From CAYMJK01 sp043101635 (lineage in GTDB: Bacteria; Planctomycetota; Phycisphaerae; Phycisphaerales; UBA1924): 36,056 bases of DNA. The first letter of the stretch is position 1. Each line of letters starts with the position of its first letter. The position numbers and the translations under genes were made by a program. Shown here one piece after another: positions 17,590 through 23,731 of this stretch. The stretch spans positions 1 to 36,056 of the forward strand of contig JBICIE010000251.1 of the NCBI GenBank assembly GCA_043101635.1, read 5' to 3'. Below the pieces are notes generated by a model, which was not told the DNA's origin, did not search any database, and saw only the letters and a list, made by a program, of their open reading frames with translations.

Positions 17590-18218
17590 GGCGCCTGCCC
17601 CTGCTCTGGTTCCCCCGGATCGGCTGCCGGGGCTTCGGCTGGTTCCTCGTCCAGAGTGTCACGCGGCCGCAGCGGCTCGATGGTGGCCCGGCCCGACCAG
17701 CGATCCAGGCGCACCTGGAACAACTGGCTGCCGGCGGCCAGCGTCGGCGGGGGCTGCGGCGCCAGAGCGCCGCCATCGGGCAGGAAGGTCGCAAGCTCGA
17801 CCGGCTCCAGCGCCTCGATCTGGTCGAAGTCCGACCCGGCGACGGCCTCGGCGGGCTCCAGCACCCGCCACTGGGCGGGCAGCAAGCCGAGCACGATCGG
17901 CGCGGCCGGCGCTTCGCTCTCGGCGAACGCATCGACCGCCGGCGGAGCGACCTCCGTGGCCCGGATCTGCCAGCCGCGGTCGGTCGGGGCGGCGGTGATG
18001 CGCATCGGGCGGCCGCGACCCATGGCCTCGGCCCGGGCTGCGGCGAGGGCGCCGGCGGCCTGCCGCTGCCCCTCGGCGCTGGCGGAACGGGCCAGGATGG
18101 CAAACATGTTGGGCAAGGCCAGGCTGGCCACCGCGACCAGCAGCGCCAGCGCAATCATCAACTCCACGAGCGTCATGCCCGCACGAGCGCGCCACACCTT
18201 TCGCCCGGATCCATCCAT
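17586..18218 (-). CDS. gspH: GspH-type minor pseudopilin
   Basis: 210 aa. A 14-residue basic leader ends ARAG, followed by MTLVELMIALALLVAVASLALP (Gly -1, Glu +5). The helix then has the segment AEGQRQAAGALAAARAEAMG characteristic of GspH/FimT pseudopilins. The C-terminal ~50 residues are Pro/Glu-rich. It starts 51 bp after gspG ends and overlaps gspI by ATGA. GspH sits below the tip complex in the pseudopilus; that role is from the family. Confidence 0.82.
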   Translation of the reverse strand: MDGSGRKVWRARAGMTLVELMIALALLVAVASLALPNMFAILARSASAEGQRQAAGALAAARAEAMGRGRPMRITAAPTDRGWQIRATEVAPPAVDAFAESEAPAAPIVLGLLPAQWRVLEPAEAVAGSDFDQIEALEPVELATFLPDGGALAPQPPPTLAAGSQLFQVRLDRWSGRATIEPLRPRDTLDEEPAEAPAADPGEPEQGQAP

Positions 18219-18269
18219 TGGCGCTCGGGGCGGCCTGATGCGCCGCCCGCCGCGATCCCATCGCCAGAG

Positions 18270-18764
18270 TCAGCCGCCGTCCGTGGGCGCATCGAACCCG
18301 AAGTCTTCCTCGCTGTCTTCGAGGCCTTCCCACACAGAAATGTCGTCCTCGGTGTCTTCCTCGCCATCGCGGCCCACCGAGAACAGGTCGTAATACCCCT
18401 CGCGGGTGTCGCCCTCGGCGAGGTAGACCCACTCATGGCCGTACTGGTCCCGCGGCATGGGCGACTCGAGGAAGCTCTGCCATGAGCCCTCCGGGGCATC
18501 CGGATCGAGCGTCTCGTCGCTCCAGAGCACCGAGAGGCCCTCCTCATCCGTCGGGTACCGATCATAAACCAGACGGAACTGGTCCATCGCCGCCTTCAGC
18601 GTGCGCAGATCGACCCGCACGAGGTTGTCCTTGGCCTTGTCCCGCTGCTGGAACAGGGCCACGCCGACCAGGCCCGAGATCGCGAGGATGATCGCGATCA
18701 CGATCATCACCTCGATGAGGGTGAAGGCCCGGCGTACTCGCCCTTTTGTCCTGATCATGGCCAT
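18270..18764 (-). CDS. gspG: GspG, major pseudopilin
   Basis: 164 aa from the ATG at 18764. The upstream AGGA with 7-nt spacing favours this start over the Met 21 codons earlier. Leader MAMIRTKGRVRRA is followed by FTLIEVMIVIAIILAISGLVG: Glu +5 is present but -1 is Ala, unusual for a major pseudopilin. The body has D-N-L-V-R-V-D-L-R-T-L-K-A-A-M-D and Y-P-T-D-E-E-G. The C-terminal YYDLFSVGRDGEEDTEDDI matches the Ca-binding loop conserved in GspG. It builds the pseudopilus that pushes substrates through the secretin. It is separated from gspF by a 1-kb repeat-filled gap. Confidence 0.92.
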   Translation of the reverse strand: MAMIRTKGRVRRAFTLIEVMIVIAIILAISGLVGVALFQQRDKAKDNLVRVDLRTLKAAMDQFRLVYDRYPTDEEGLSVLWSDETLDPDAPEGSWQSFLESPMPRDQYGHEWVYLAEGDTREGYYDLFSVGRDGEEDTEDDISVWEGLEDSEEDFGFDAPTDGG

Positions 18765-18864
18765 TTTCCCGTCCTTCCGTGGCGACCGCCACCCGCCCCG
18801 GCCGAGCGGCCGGCAGGCATTAGTCAATGCTAGCTAGTCTTGGCCGCCGACGCAACCCCTTTGT

Positions 18865-18990
18865 CTACGCCCCGGCGGCGCTGCTGCGCATCGACATCGG
18901 CAGGATAAGGCCGAGGGCCACACACAGCGCCGCGGTGGCGACCAGCGCCGGCGGGTCCGGCCGGCCAGCGGCCGTTCCCACGGCTGCGCT
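18865..18990 (-). pseudogene. Relic of a second gspF 3' end
   Basis: The minus-strand frame ending at TAG (18867-18865) reads ...CVALGLILPMSMRSSAAGA. The C-terminus of the intact gspF at 19825 is ...FVALGLILPMSMLSGAAGA. Upstream the similarity continues weakly (PPALVATAAL against EPLLLGAIAI) and fades near the repeats; a stop at 19020-19018 closes the frame. The nucleotides differ at many synonymous sites, so this is an old paralogous copy rather than a fresh duplication. It lies directly before gspG, where gspF normally ends. Translation as a ~38-aa membrane peptide from a GTG is possible but I see no RBS for it. Confidence 0.7.
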
Positions 18991-19013
18991 CGCCTGGCGC
19001 CGGGGTGCTGGAA

Positions 19014-19144
19014 CTCCTCAGGCCGAAGGCCTCGAACGGAAGTAGCCGGGGCGTGGAGCGGCGACGGCCTTCGGTGAAGGCCGGAGGCGCGACACCCCCG
19101 GAACCGGCGCCGAAAGAGAAGCGCAGCCTGAAGGGCTGCTGGAA
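19014..19144 (-). repeat. Structured intergenic repeat, copy 1 (inverted)
   Basis: On the minus strand this reads, in order, a hairpin (GCAGCC-CTTCA-GGCTGC), GGGGGTGTCGC, GCTCCACGCCCCGGCTACT, and a second hairpin (AGGCC-TTC-GGCCT at 19020-19032). Copies 2 and 3 carry the same elements on the plus strand. The second hairpin has AGCCC/GGGCT arms in those copies, so both arms changed together and pairing is kept. The repeat abuts the gspF relic. Confidence 0.8.
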
Positions 19145-19165
19145 GATCACGCCGCACGGGCCCGG

Positions 19166-19336
19166 CGCTTCGAGCAGACCTTCGGCCTGCCCCATTCAAG
19201 AAAGAAAAGGGGGAGGGGGGCGCCTCATCCGGGGGTGTCGCTCCGCCGCGCCGGGCCTCCTCGCGTCGGCCCGCCGCCGCTGCGCTCCACGCCCCGGCTA
19301 CTCCCGTTCGAGCCCTTCGGGCTGAAGAGAAGGAGG
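19166..19336 (+). repeat. Structured intergenic repeat, copy 2
   Basis: This copy starts at CGCTTCGAGCAG and runs through GGGGGTGTCGC to GCTCCACGCCCCGGC and the hairpin AGCCC-TTC-GGGCT (19311-19323), then GAAGAGAAGGAGG. The last 53 bp (19284-19336) are identical to 19587-19639 of copy 3. The middle part is more diverged and contains an A/G-rich insertion around 19197-19220. Confidence 0.85.
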
Positions 19337-19420
19337 GAGGAGGAAGGATGATGAACGATGAGGGATGAAGTCCCGAGTTCAATCACCAGTCTTGCCGCAC
19401 AGCGTCGGAACGTCGCCGCA

Positions 19421-19493
19421 AGAAGGCAGGAACCCAGAGGGCGCAGAGAGCGCAGAGTAACGCAGAGAAGAGAGATTGTGTGTGCGCTGCGGC
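19421..19493 (+). repeat. Left arm of a 73-bp inverted repeat
   Basis: This arm is the reverse complement of 19696-19768 with a single mismatch (C at 19434). It is rich in GCAGAG/CGCAGAG heptamer-like steps. The 202-bp loop holds repeat copy 3. If the operon is transcribed from gspF into gspG, the RNA could form a 72-of-73 bp stem. Confidence 0.9.
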
Positions 19494-19497
19494 ATCG

Positions 19498-19639
19498 CGC
19501 TTCGAGCAGCCCTTCAGGCTGCTCCTTCTTGGGAGGCCGCGCTGCCGGGGGTGTCGCATCGGCGGCCTCCTGCGGATGCCGCCACCGCTCCACGCCCCGG
19601 CTACTCCCGTTCGAGCCCTTCGGGCTGAAGAGAAGGAGG
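19498..19639 (+). repeat. Structured intergenic repeat, copy 3
   Basis: Same elements as copy 2: first hairpin AGCAGCC-CTTCA-GGCTGCT (19506-19524), GGGGGTGTCGC, the 53-bp identical block, and second hairpin at 19614-19626. It lies wholly inside the loop of the 73-bp inverted repeat (19421-19493 / 19696-19768). No transposase or other coding sequence is associated with any copy. Confidence 0.85.
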
Positions 19640-19695
19640 AAGGAGGGAAGGAGGAAGGAGGAGATCCGAGTTTGCTCACCAATCTGCCGCACGGC

Positions 19696-19768
19696 GCCGC
19701 AGCGCACACACAATCTCTCTTCTCTGCGTTACTCTGCGCTCTCTGCGCCCTCTGCGTTCCTGCCTTCT
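19696..19768 (-). repeat. Right arm of the 73-bp inverted repeat
   Basis: Reverse complement of 19421-19493 with one mismatch (C at 19755 is the position opposite). It reads as repeated CTCTGCG-type heptamers followed by CCTGCCTTCT, and runs directly into the TTCTGCC tract. From memory, CTCTGCG-type intergenic repeats occur widely in planctomycete genomes; not checked. Confidence 0.9.
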
Positions 19769-19819
19769 CGTCTTCTGCCTTCTGCCTTCTGCCTTCTCGC
19801 CTTCTGCCTTCTGCCTTCG
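19762..19819 (+). repeat. TTCTGCC heptamer tract
   Basis: About seven imperfect CTTCTGC/CTTCTCG heptamers in a row lie immediately downstream (minus-strand sense) of the gspF stop. They look like a slippage-type simple repeat. There is no spacer structure, so it is not a CRISPR array. Confidence 0.85.
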
Positions 19820-19824
19820 CTCGC

Positions 19825-21024
19825 TCACGCGCCGGCTGCGCCGCTGAGCATGGACATTGGCAATATCAATCCCAGCGCCACGAACAGCACCACGATCGCG
19901 ATCGCCCCCAGCAGCAGCGGCTCGATCAGGCGCACCGCCGTCGAGAGCATCCGGTCGATGCGGCTCTCGATGGTCTCGGCGATCGTCACCAGCACCGGGC
20001 CGAGGTTGTTGGCGCTCTCGGCGACATCGATCATCTCGATGACATCCTCGGGGAACAGGCCGCTGGCGCCCAGCGGCGCTGCCAGCGAATGGCCGGCCCG
20101 CACCGACTCGGCGGCCTCATCGATCGCCTCAGCCATCAGCAGGTTGCCGGCGGCGTCCCGCGCGATGCTCAGGGCCTGGAGTACGGGGGCGCCGCCGCGC
20201 AGCAGCGTCCCCAGCGTGCGGCAGAAGCGGGCGCAGGCGACCGCGCGGATCAGCGACCCGGCGATCGGCGCCTTCGTCCGGATCTCGGCGAGCTTGCGGG
20301 CCACATCGGCCCGCTTGCTGAGCCGCCAGAGGATGACCGCGAGCACCGCGAGGACGCCGACGGTGACCAGGCCGTGGCGGGTCACCGCGTCGCTGATGGC
20401 GAACATCACCTTGCTGATGAGCGGAAGCTGATCCTCGATGCGCTCGAACATCGGGCGGAACATGGGCACGCCGATCCCGAAGATCGCCCCGAGCACCGCG
20501 CTGCCGAAGACCACCAGCACCGTGGGATAGATGAGGTTGCCGATGATCTTGCCGCGGAGTTCCGCCTGGCGGTGCGTGAACTCGCCGAGCTGCGCCAGGG
20601 CGCCCTCGAGGAAGCCGCCCTGCTCGCCAGCGCGGACCATCGCGACGTGGGCGACCGGGAAGACATCGGGCCGGTTTGCCATGGCATCCGACAGTTCAGC
20701 GCCCTCGGCGACCGCATCGCTGATCTCGGTGAAGACGCTGGCGATCCGCGGCTGGCTCTTGCGGCCGGCCATCAGTCGCAGGGCCCGCATCAGCGGCACA
20801 CCGGCGCGGAGCAGGTCGGCGATCTGGGTGTAGACCATGCTCAGCCGGCGCGAACTGATCCGCGAGCCGCCGGAGGCGGCCCGCTCGCGCTGCGGGGCCA
20901 GCGACACCGGCGTGAGCTGACGGGTTTCCAGTTCGGCCAGCACCGCCTGCTCGCTGGCGCCGGCGAGCACGCCGGCCACGCGGGCCCCGGCGCCATCAAT
21001 CGCGGTGTATCGGAAGCTCGGCAT
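19825..21024 (-). CDS. gspF: GspF, inner-membrane platform protein
   Basis: 399 aa, the usual GspF length. It begins MPSFRYTAIDGAG, the standard GspF/PilC start, and has two T2SSF domains. The first has LLRAGVPLMRALRLM near residues 70-86 and AMVRAGEQGGFLEGALAQL near 126-145. The second has LGTLLRGGAPVLQALSIA near 270-290 and an IDVAESANNLGPVL stretch near 340-350. Membrane segments are at about 163-185, 218-236 and 370-393. The platform contacts GspE and the pseudopilins. It is the first gsp gene of this operon, starting 44 bp after the peroxidase gene, and is separated from gspG by the repeat region. Confidence 0.93.
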   Translation of the reverse strand: MPSFRYTAIDGAGARVAGVLAGASEQAVLAELETRQLTPVSLAPQRERAASGGSRISSRRLSMVYTQIADLLRAGVPLMRALRLMAGRKSQPRIASVFTEISDAVAEGAELSDAMANRPDVFPVAHVAMVRAGEQGGFLEGALAQLGEFTHRQAELRGKIIGNLIYPTVLVVFGSAVLGAIFGIGVPMFRPMFERIEDQLPLISKVMFAISDAVTRHGLVTVGVLAVLAVILWRLSKRADVARKLAEIRTKAPIAGSLIRAVACARFCRTLGTLLRGGAPVLQALSIARDAAGNLLMAEAIDEAAESVRAGHSLAAPLGASGLFPEDVIEMIDVAESANNLGPVLVTIAETIESRIDRMLSTAVRLIEPLLLGAIAIVVLFVALGLILPMSMLSGAAGA

Positions 21025-21068
21025 CGGTTCGCTCAGCCAGCATCGGAGCGCGCCGGCGGCCGGGTTGA

Positions 21069-21695
21069 CTAGCTGCTCAGCAGGGCATCAATCTGCTGGG
21101 TGATCTCTTCGGCCTGCGGGCTGGTGCGGGGGTCAAAGCGAGCGACCACCCGCCCATCCGGCCCCACCAGGTACTTGGTGAAGTTCCAGGTCGGCGGGCC
21201 GCCGGTCTTGCTGAGCTCGGCAAACAGGGCCGACTGGTCGGCGCCGACGACGCTCACCTTGGAGAACATCGGAAACGAAATGTCGTAGTTCTCCTGGCAG
21301 AACGCCTTGATCTGGGCATCGGTCCCCGGCTCCTGCCCGCCGAAGTTGTTGGCCGGGAAGCCGAGCACGACCAGCCCCTTGTCCCGGTAGCTTCTGTACA
21401 GGGCCTCGAGCTGCTCGTACTGCGGCGTCAGGCCGCACTCGCTGGCGACGTTGACGATCAGCATCGGCTGGCCACGGTACTGGTCCAGGCTGATGGAGGC
21501 GCCGTCGATGCCCTCGACGGTGAACTGGTGCACCGGCCCCTGGCTGTACGCTTCCCGATTCACGGCTGGCTCCCTGGATGCGGAGGCGGCCTCCGCTCCG
21601 CCGGCCCCGGGCCCCGCAGGCGAGCCCGAGCCGCCGCCACAGCCGGCCATGGCCACCATCAGTCCGGCTCCGATCAGAATGCGTGCTGCACGCAT
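21069..21695 (-). CDS. Glutathione-peroxidase-family thiol peroxidase, lipoprotein
   Basis: 208 aa. Residues 1-19 form a lipoprotein signal ending VAMAGC (Cys19), followed by a Gly/Ala-rich linker, so export and membrane anchoring are likely. The GPx fold starts near residue 52. The peroxidatic site NVASECGLTPQY has Cys87 in place of selenocysteine. Gln121 and Trp170-Asn171 (WNFTKYLV) complete the catalytic tetrad. Cys133 in AFCQENY is a candidate resolving Cys, suggesting a thioredoxin-type reductant rather than glutathione. AAGGAGGA (21701-21708) precedes the ATG by 5 nt. It is close upstream of gspF and might be co-transcribed, though a functional tie to secretion is not shown. Confidence 0.9.
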   Translation of the reverse strand: MRAARILIGAGLMVAMAGCGGGSGSPAGPGAGGAEAASASREPAVNREAYSQGPVHQFTVEGIDGASISLDQYRGQPMLIVNVASECGLTPQYEQLEALYRSYRDKGLVVLGFPANNFGGQEPGTDAQIKAFCQENYDISFPMFSKVSVVGADQSALFAELSKTGGPPTWNFTKYLVGPDGRVVARFDPRTSPQAEEITQQIDALLSS

Positions 21696-21700
21696 GTCAA

Positions 21701-21724
21701 TCCTCCTTGGCCCCGTGGATGATA
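21701..21724 (-). promoter_or_regulatory. Strong RBS and candidate -10 for the peroxidase gene
   Basis: On the minus strand TATCAT (21724-21719) is followed, after a short leader, by AAGGAGGA (21708-21701) and then the ATG at 21695. The -10 is 5 of 6 to TATAAT but I see no good -35 at 17 nt. This region lies in the 69-bp divergent gap with queD. Confidence 0.35.
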
Positions 21725-21764
21725 CGGGTTTCTCGCTGCCCGCGCCGATCGCCTATTTTGCCTT

Positions 21765-22568
21765 GTGGTTCTCCTGACCCGCACCACCAGGTTCATCCTC
21801 AACCCGCCCGGCGCCGATGCGCGCGCACACGGGGGCGCCGGCGGCTTTGCCGGGCAGCCGGCGATGCAGGGCCTCGGGCGGTACTACGAGCTCGAGACGG
21901 TCTGCCGCGGCGAGCCGGACCCGGTCACCGGCTATCTGGTCGACATCAAGACCGTCGATAGCGCCGTGCGCGGCGTCGTCGTGCCGCTGATCGAGCGGGC
22001 CTGCGCCGAGCGGCCGGGGGCTGACCCCGCCTTCCTGCTGCAGGAGGCGATGGATCCGCTTGCGCGCGCGCTGCCGGTGGAACTGGCCCGCGTGCGCTGG
22101 CGGCTGACCCCGTACCATTGTGTCGAGATGTCCGCCGACGCCCCCACCATCGCGCTCATTCGCCAGCGCTTCGAGTTCTCCGCCTCGCACCGGCTGCACG
22201 CGCCGGAGCTGTCGGACGAGGAGAACCGGCGCATCTTCGGCAAGTGCAACAACCCCAGCGGCCACGGGCACAACTATCAGCTCGAGCCGTGCGTCGCCGT
22301 GAACCTCGGCGCCGATGGCCCGCCCTTCGGGGCAGCGCAGCTCGAGCAGATCGTCGATGAGGTCATCCTGCGCCGCTTCGATCACAAGCACCTGAATCTG
22401 GACACCGAAGAGTTCGGCCCCGGCGGCGTGACGCCATCGGTCGAGCGGATCGCGCAGGTGTGTTTCGACCTGCTCGCCGGCGGGCTGCGCGCGCAATACC
22501 CGCAGGTGGAGCTGCGCTGCGTGACCGTGTGGGAGACCGATCGCACAAGCTGCACGTATCCCGGCTGA
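21765..22568 (+). CDS. queD: 6-carboxytetrahydropterin synthase (QueD/PTPS family), two-domain form
   Basis: 267 aa from a GTG. No clear RBS is seen, but the family-like text begins right at VLLTRTTRF; an ATG at 21864 is the alternative. The C-terminal half (about 130-267) is a complete PTPS domain. It has zinc ligands His142 (SASHRLH), His167 and His169 (HGHNY), catalytic Cys161 (GKCNNPSGHGH), Asp206-His207 (FDHKHLN) and Glu257 (VWETD). QueD makes 6-carboxytetrahydropterin from dihydroneopterin triphosphate on the way to queuosine and other deazapurines. Residues 37-80 (YYELETVCRGEPDPVTGYLVD) look like the middle of a second PTPS domain that lacks the zinc histidines. QueD normally has about 120-140 aa, so this is a fusion or internal duplication. 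Confidence 0.85.
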   Translation: MVLLTRTTRFILNPPGADARAHGGAGGFAGQPAMQGLGRYYELETVCRGEPDPVTGYLVDIKTVDSAVRGVVVPLIERACAERPGADPAFLLQEAMDPLARALPVELARVRWRLTPYHCVEMSADAPTIALIRQRFEFSASHRLHAPELSDEENRRIFGKCNNPSGHGHNYQLEPCVAVNLGADGPPFGAAQLEQIVDEVILRRFDHKHLNLDTEEFGPGGVTPSVERIAQVCFDLLAGGLRAQYPQVELRCVTVWETDRTSCTYPG

Positions 22569-22753
22569 CGCACACTGGTCACGCGCCGCGTCGCGCGCAT
22601 CGTCAGATCCTTGCGCAGGGCCGGCTTCGCCCCCCGAATCGGGGGGTTCGTCCCTTGATCGACCCCCGCGCGCGAGGATTCGGCAAAGACGCCCGATCCG
22701 TCCGATGACGCTGCAACGGACCAAGCTTCATTGCAGTACACTCGGAGGCGATC
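22569..22753. promoter_or_regulatory. Intergenic region with a G/C palindrome and an RBS
   Basis: The palindrome CCCCCCGAATCGGGGGG lies at 22630-22646 (8-bp arms, 1-nt centre). TACACT at 22737-22742 is a possible -10, though with no good -35. GGAGG at 22744-22748 is a good RBS for the ATG at 22754. The TACACT would leave a very short leader, so its role is doubtful. I see nothing else in this stretch. Confidence 0.35.
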
Positions 22754-23731
22754 ATGAGAACAGCCGTCATCGCGCTCGCGCTAGTCCCCGCACTCGTCGC
22801 CTCGGCCCAGGCGCCACCCACGCATGGACTCGATTGGGTCACGGTCGGGGCCCCAGGCAACCGCCCGACGCTGCCGAGCGAGGCCCCCTGGCACGCCGAG
22901 CCGATCGGCGCCGTCGATCAGGAGTTCCGGATCACGCGCACCCCGGTCACAGCCGCACAGTGGGTAGAGTTTGTCACCGCATACGCGCCGTACGTCGATC
23001 CGAGCGTACAGTCCGACTCGGCCTTTACAAGCCTGTTCGTGGATTTCGTGTCGGGGGGCCCAAGTCCACGCTACGAGGTCAAGCCCGGGAAGGATCGTTT
23101 TCCAGTTGATCCCGCGTGGCACTACGCGGCGACGTTTGCCAACTGGCTGCACAACGGCAAGTCGCCTGAGAGGTGGGCGTTTGAGAACGGCGCCTACGAC
23201 ATCTCGACCTTCTACGTGCGGCCCGACGGAACGAGAGCGGACCAGCGCGAGCGTTCGCCCGGCGCACGATTCTTCCTGCCGAATCTCGACGAGTGGACCA
23301 AGGCTGTGTACTACGACACTGACCGCTACGCACCCGATGAAGGAGGCTATTACCTGTACCCGGGCTCGGAGGATCCACTCGTGACTGGTCCACCAGGCGA
23401 CCCCGGCGCCGAGACCAGCGCGGGGCTCGGAACGCTTCTCCCGGTTGGCCAGTACCCGCACTCCACCACCCCATGGGGCCTTCTCGACACCTCTGGTGGC
23501 CTGTTCGAGTGGGTCGAGGACCCCTACCGCGACGATGGGAAGAACCGTCGCCTCGTAAGCAGTTCGGCCGGAAGCGACCCCAGCCTGGAGGACCGGATCG
23601 ATCTACGTTGGTTCCGACTGCCGCCGGACTTGCCAGGCGTAGGCTTCCGGGTCGCAGCAGTTGTACCCGCGCCGGGTACCGCCGTATTGCTCGTGCTCGG
23701 AGTACTCATACTGAGGAGGAGGAAACAATGA
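22754..23731 (+). CDS. Exported FGE-fold (SUMF1-like) protein with PEP-CTERM-type tail, no Cys
   Basis: 325 aa. A signal peptide ends VASAQA (residue 20). The FGE/sulfatase-modifying-factor fold is indicated by EFRITRTPVTAAQWVEFV (about 57-74), RFFLPNLDEWTKAVYY, GLLDTSGGLFEWVEDPY and GVGFRVAAV. Genuine formylglycine-generating enzymes use a Cys pair near the C-terminus; this protein has no cysteine at all, so it is probably a binding or scaffold variant. The end VPAPGTAVLLVLGVLILRRRKQ is a PEP-CTERM-like sorting signal (short motif, membrane segment, basic tail), which would be processed by an exosortase in the membrane. Its stop overlaps the next start by ATGA. Confidence 0.85.
   Translation: MRTAVIALALVPALVASAQAPPTHGLDWVTVGAPGNRPTLPSEAPWHAEPIGAVDQEFRITRTPVTAAQWVEFVTAYAPYVDPSVQSDSAFTSLFVDFVSGGPSPRYEVKPGKDRFPVDPAWHYAATFANWLHNGKSPERWAFENGAYDISTFYVRPDGTRADQRERSPGARFFLPNLDEWTKAVYYDTDRYAPDEGGYYLYPGSEDPLVTGPPGDPGAETSAGLGTLLPVGQYPHSTTPWGLLDTSGGLFEWVEDPYRDDGKNRRLVSSSAGSDPSLEDRIDLRWFRLPPDLPGVGFRVAAVVPAPGTAVLLVLGVLILRRRKQ

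Noticed and set aside
18830..19382. Minus-strand frames of 121 and 182 codons across the repeat region, and longer plus-strand frames from 19358 and 19480
   Set aside because: They run through the repeats and simple tracts, with low-complexity Arg/Ser/Pro text. The gspF relic lies in a third frame. I see no real gene.
19014..19819. CRISPR array
   Set aside because: Repeats are too long, too few, partly inverted and unevenly spaced. The heptamers have no spacers, and no cas gene is present.
19014..19824. Insertion sequence with transposase
   Set aside because: No transposase-like coding sequence in any frame, and no target-site duplication that I can recognise.
21069..21695. Selenocysteine-type glutathione peroxidase
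   Set aside because: The active-site codon encodes Cys (NVASECG), not TGA.
23473..23727. N-terminal extension of the beta-repeat protein
   Set aside because: It overlaps the FGE-like coding sequence out of frame. A signal peptide and good RBS mark the start at 23728.
22754..23731. Active formylglycine-generating enzyme for sulfatases
   Set aside because: The protein has no cysteine and no sulfatase gene lies nearby.
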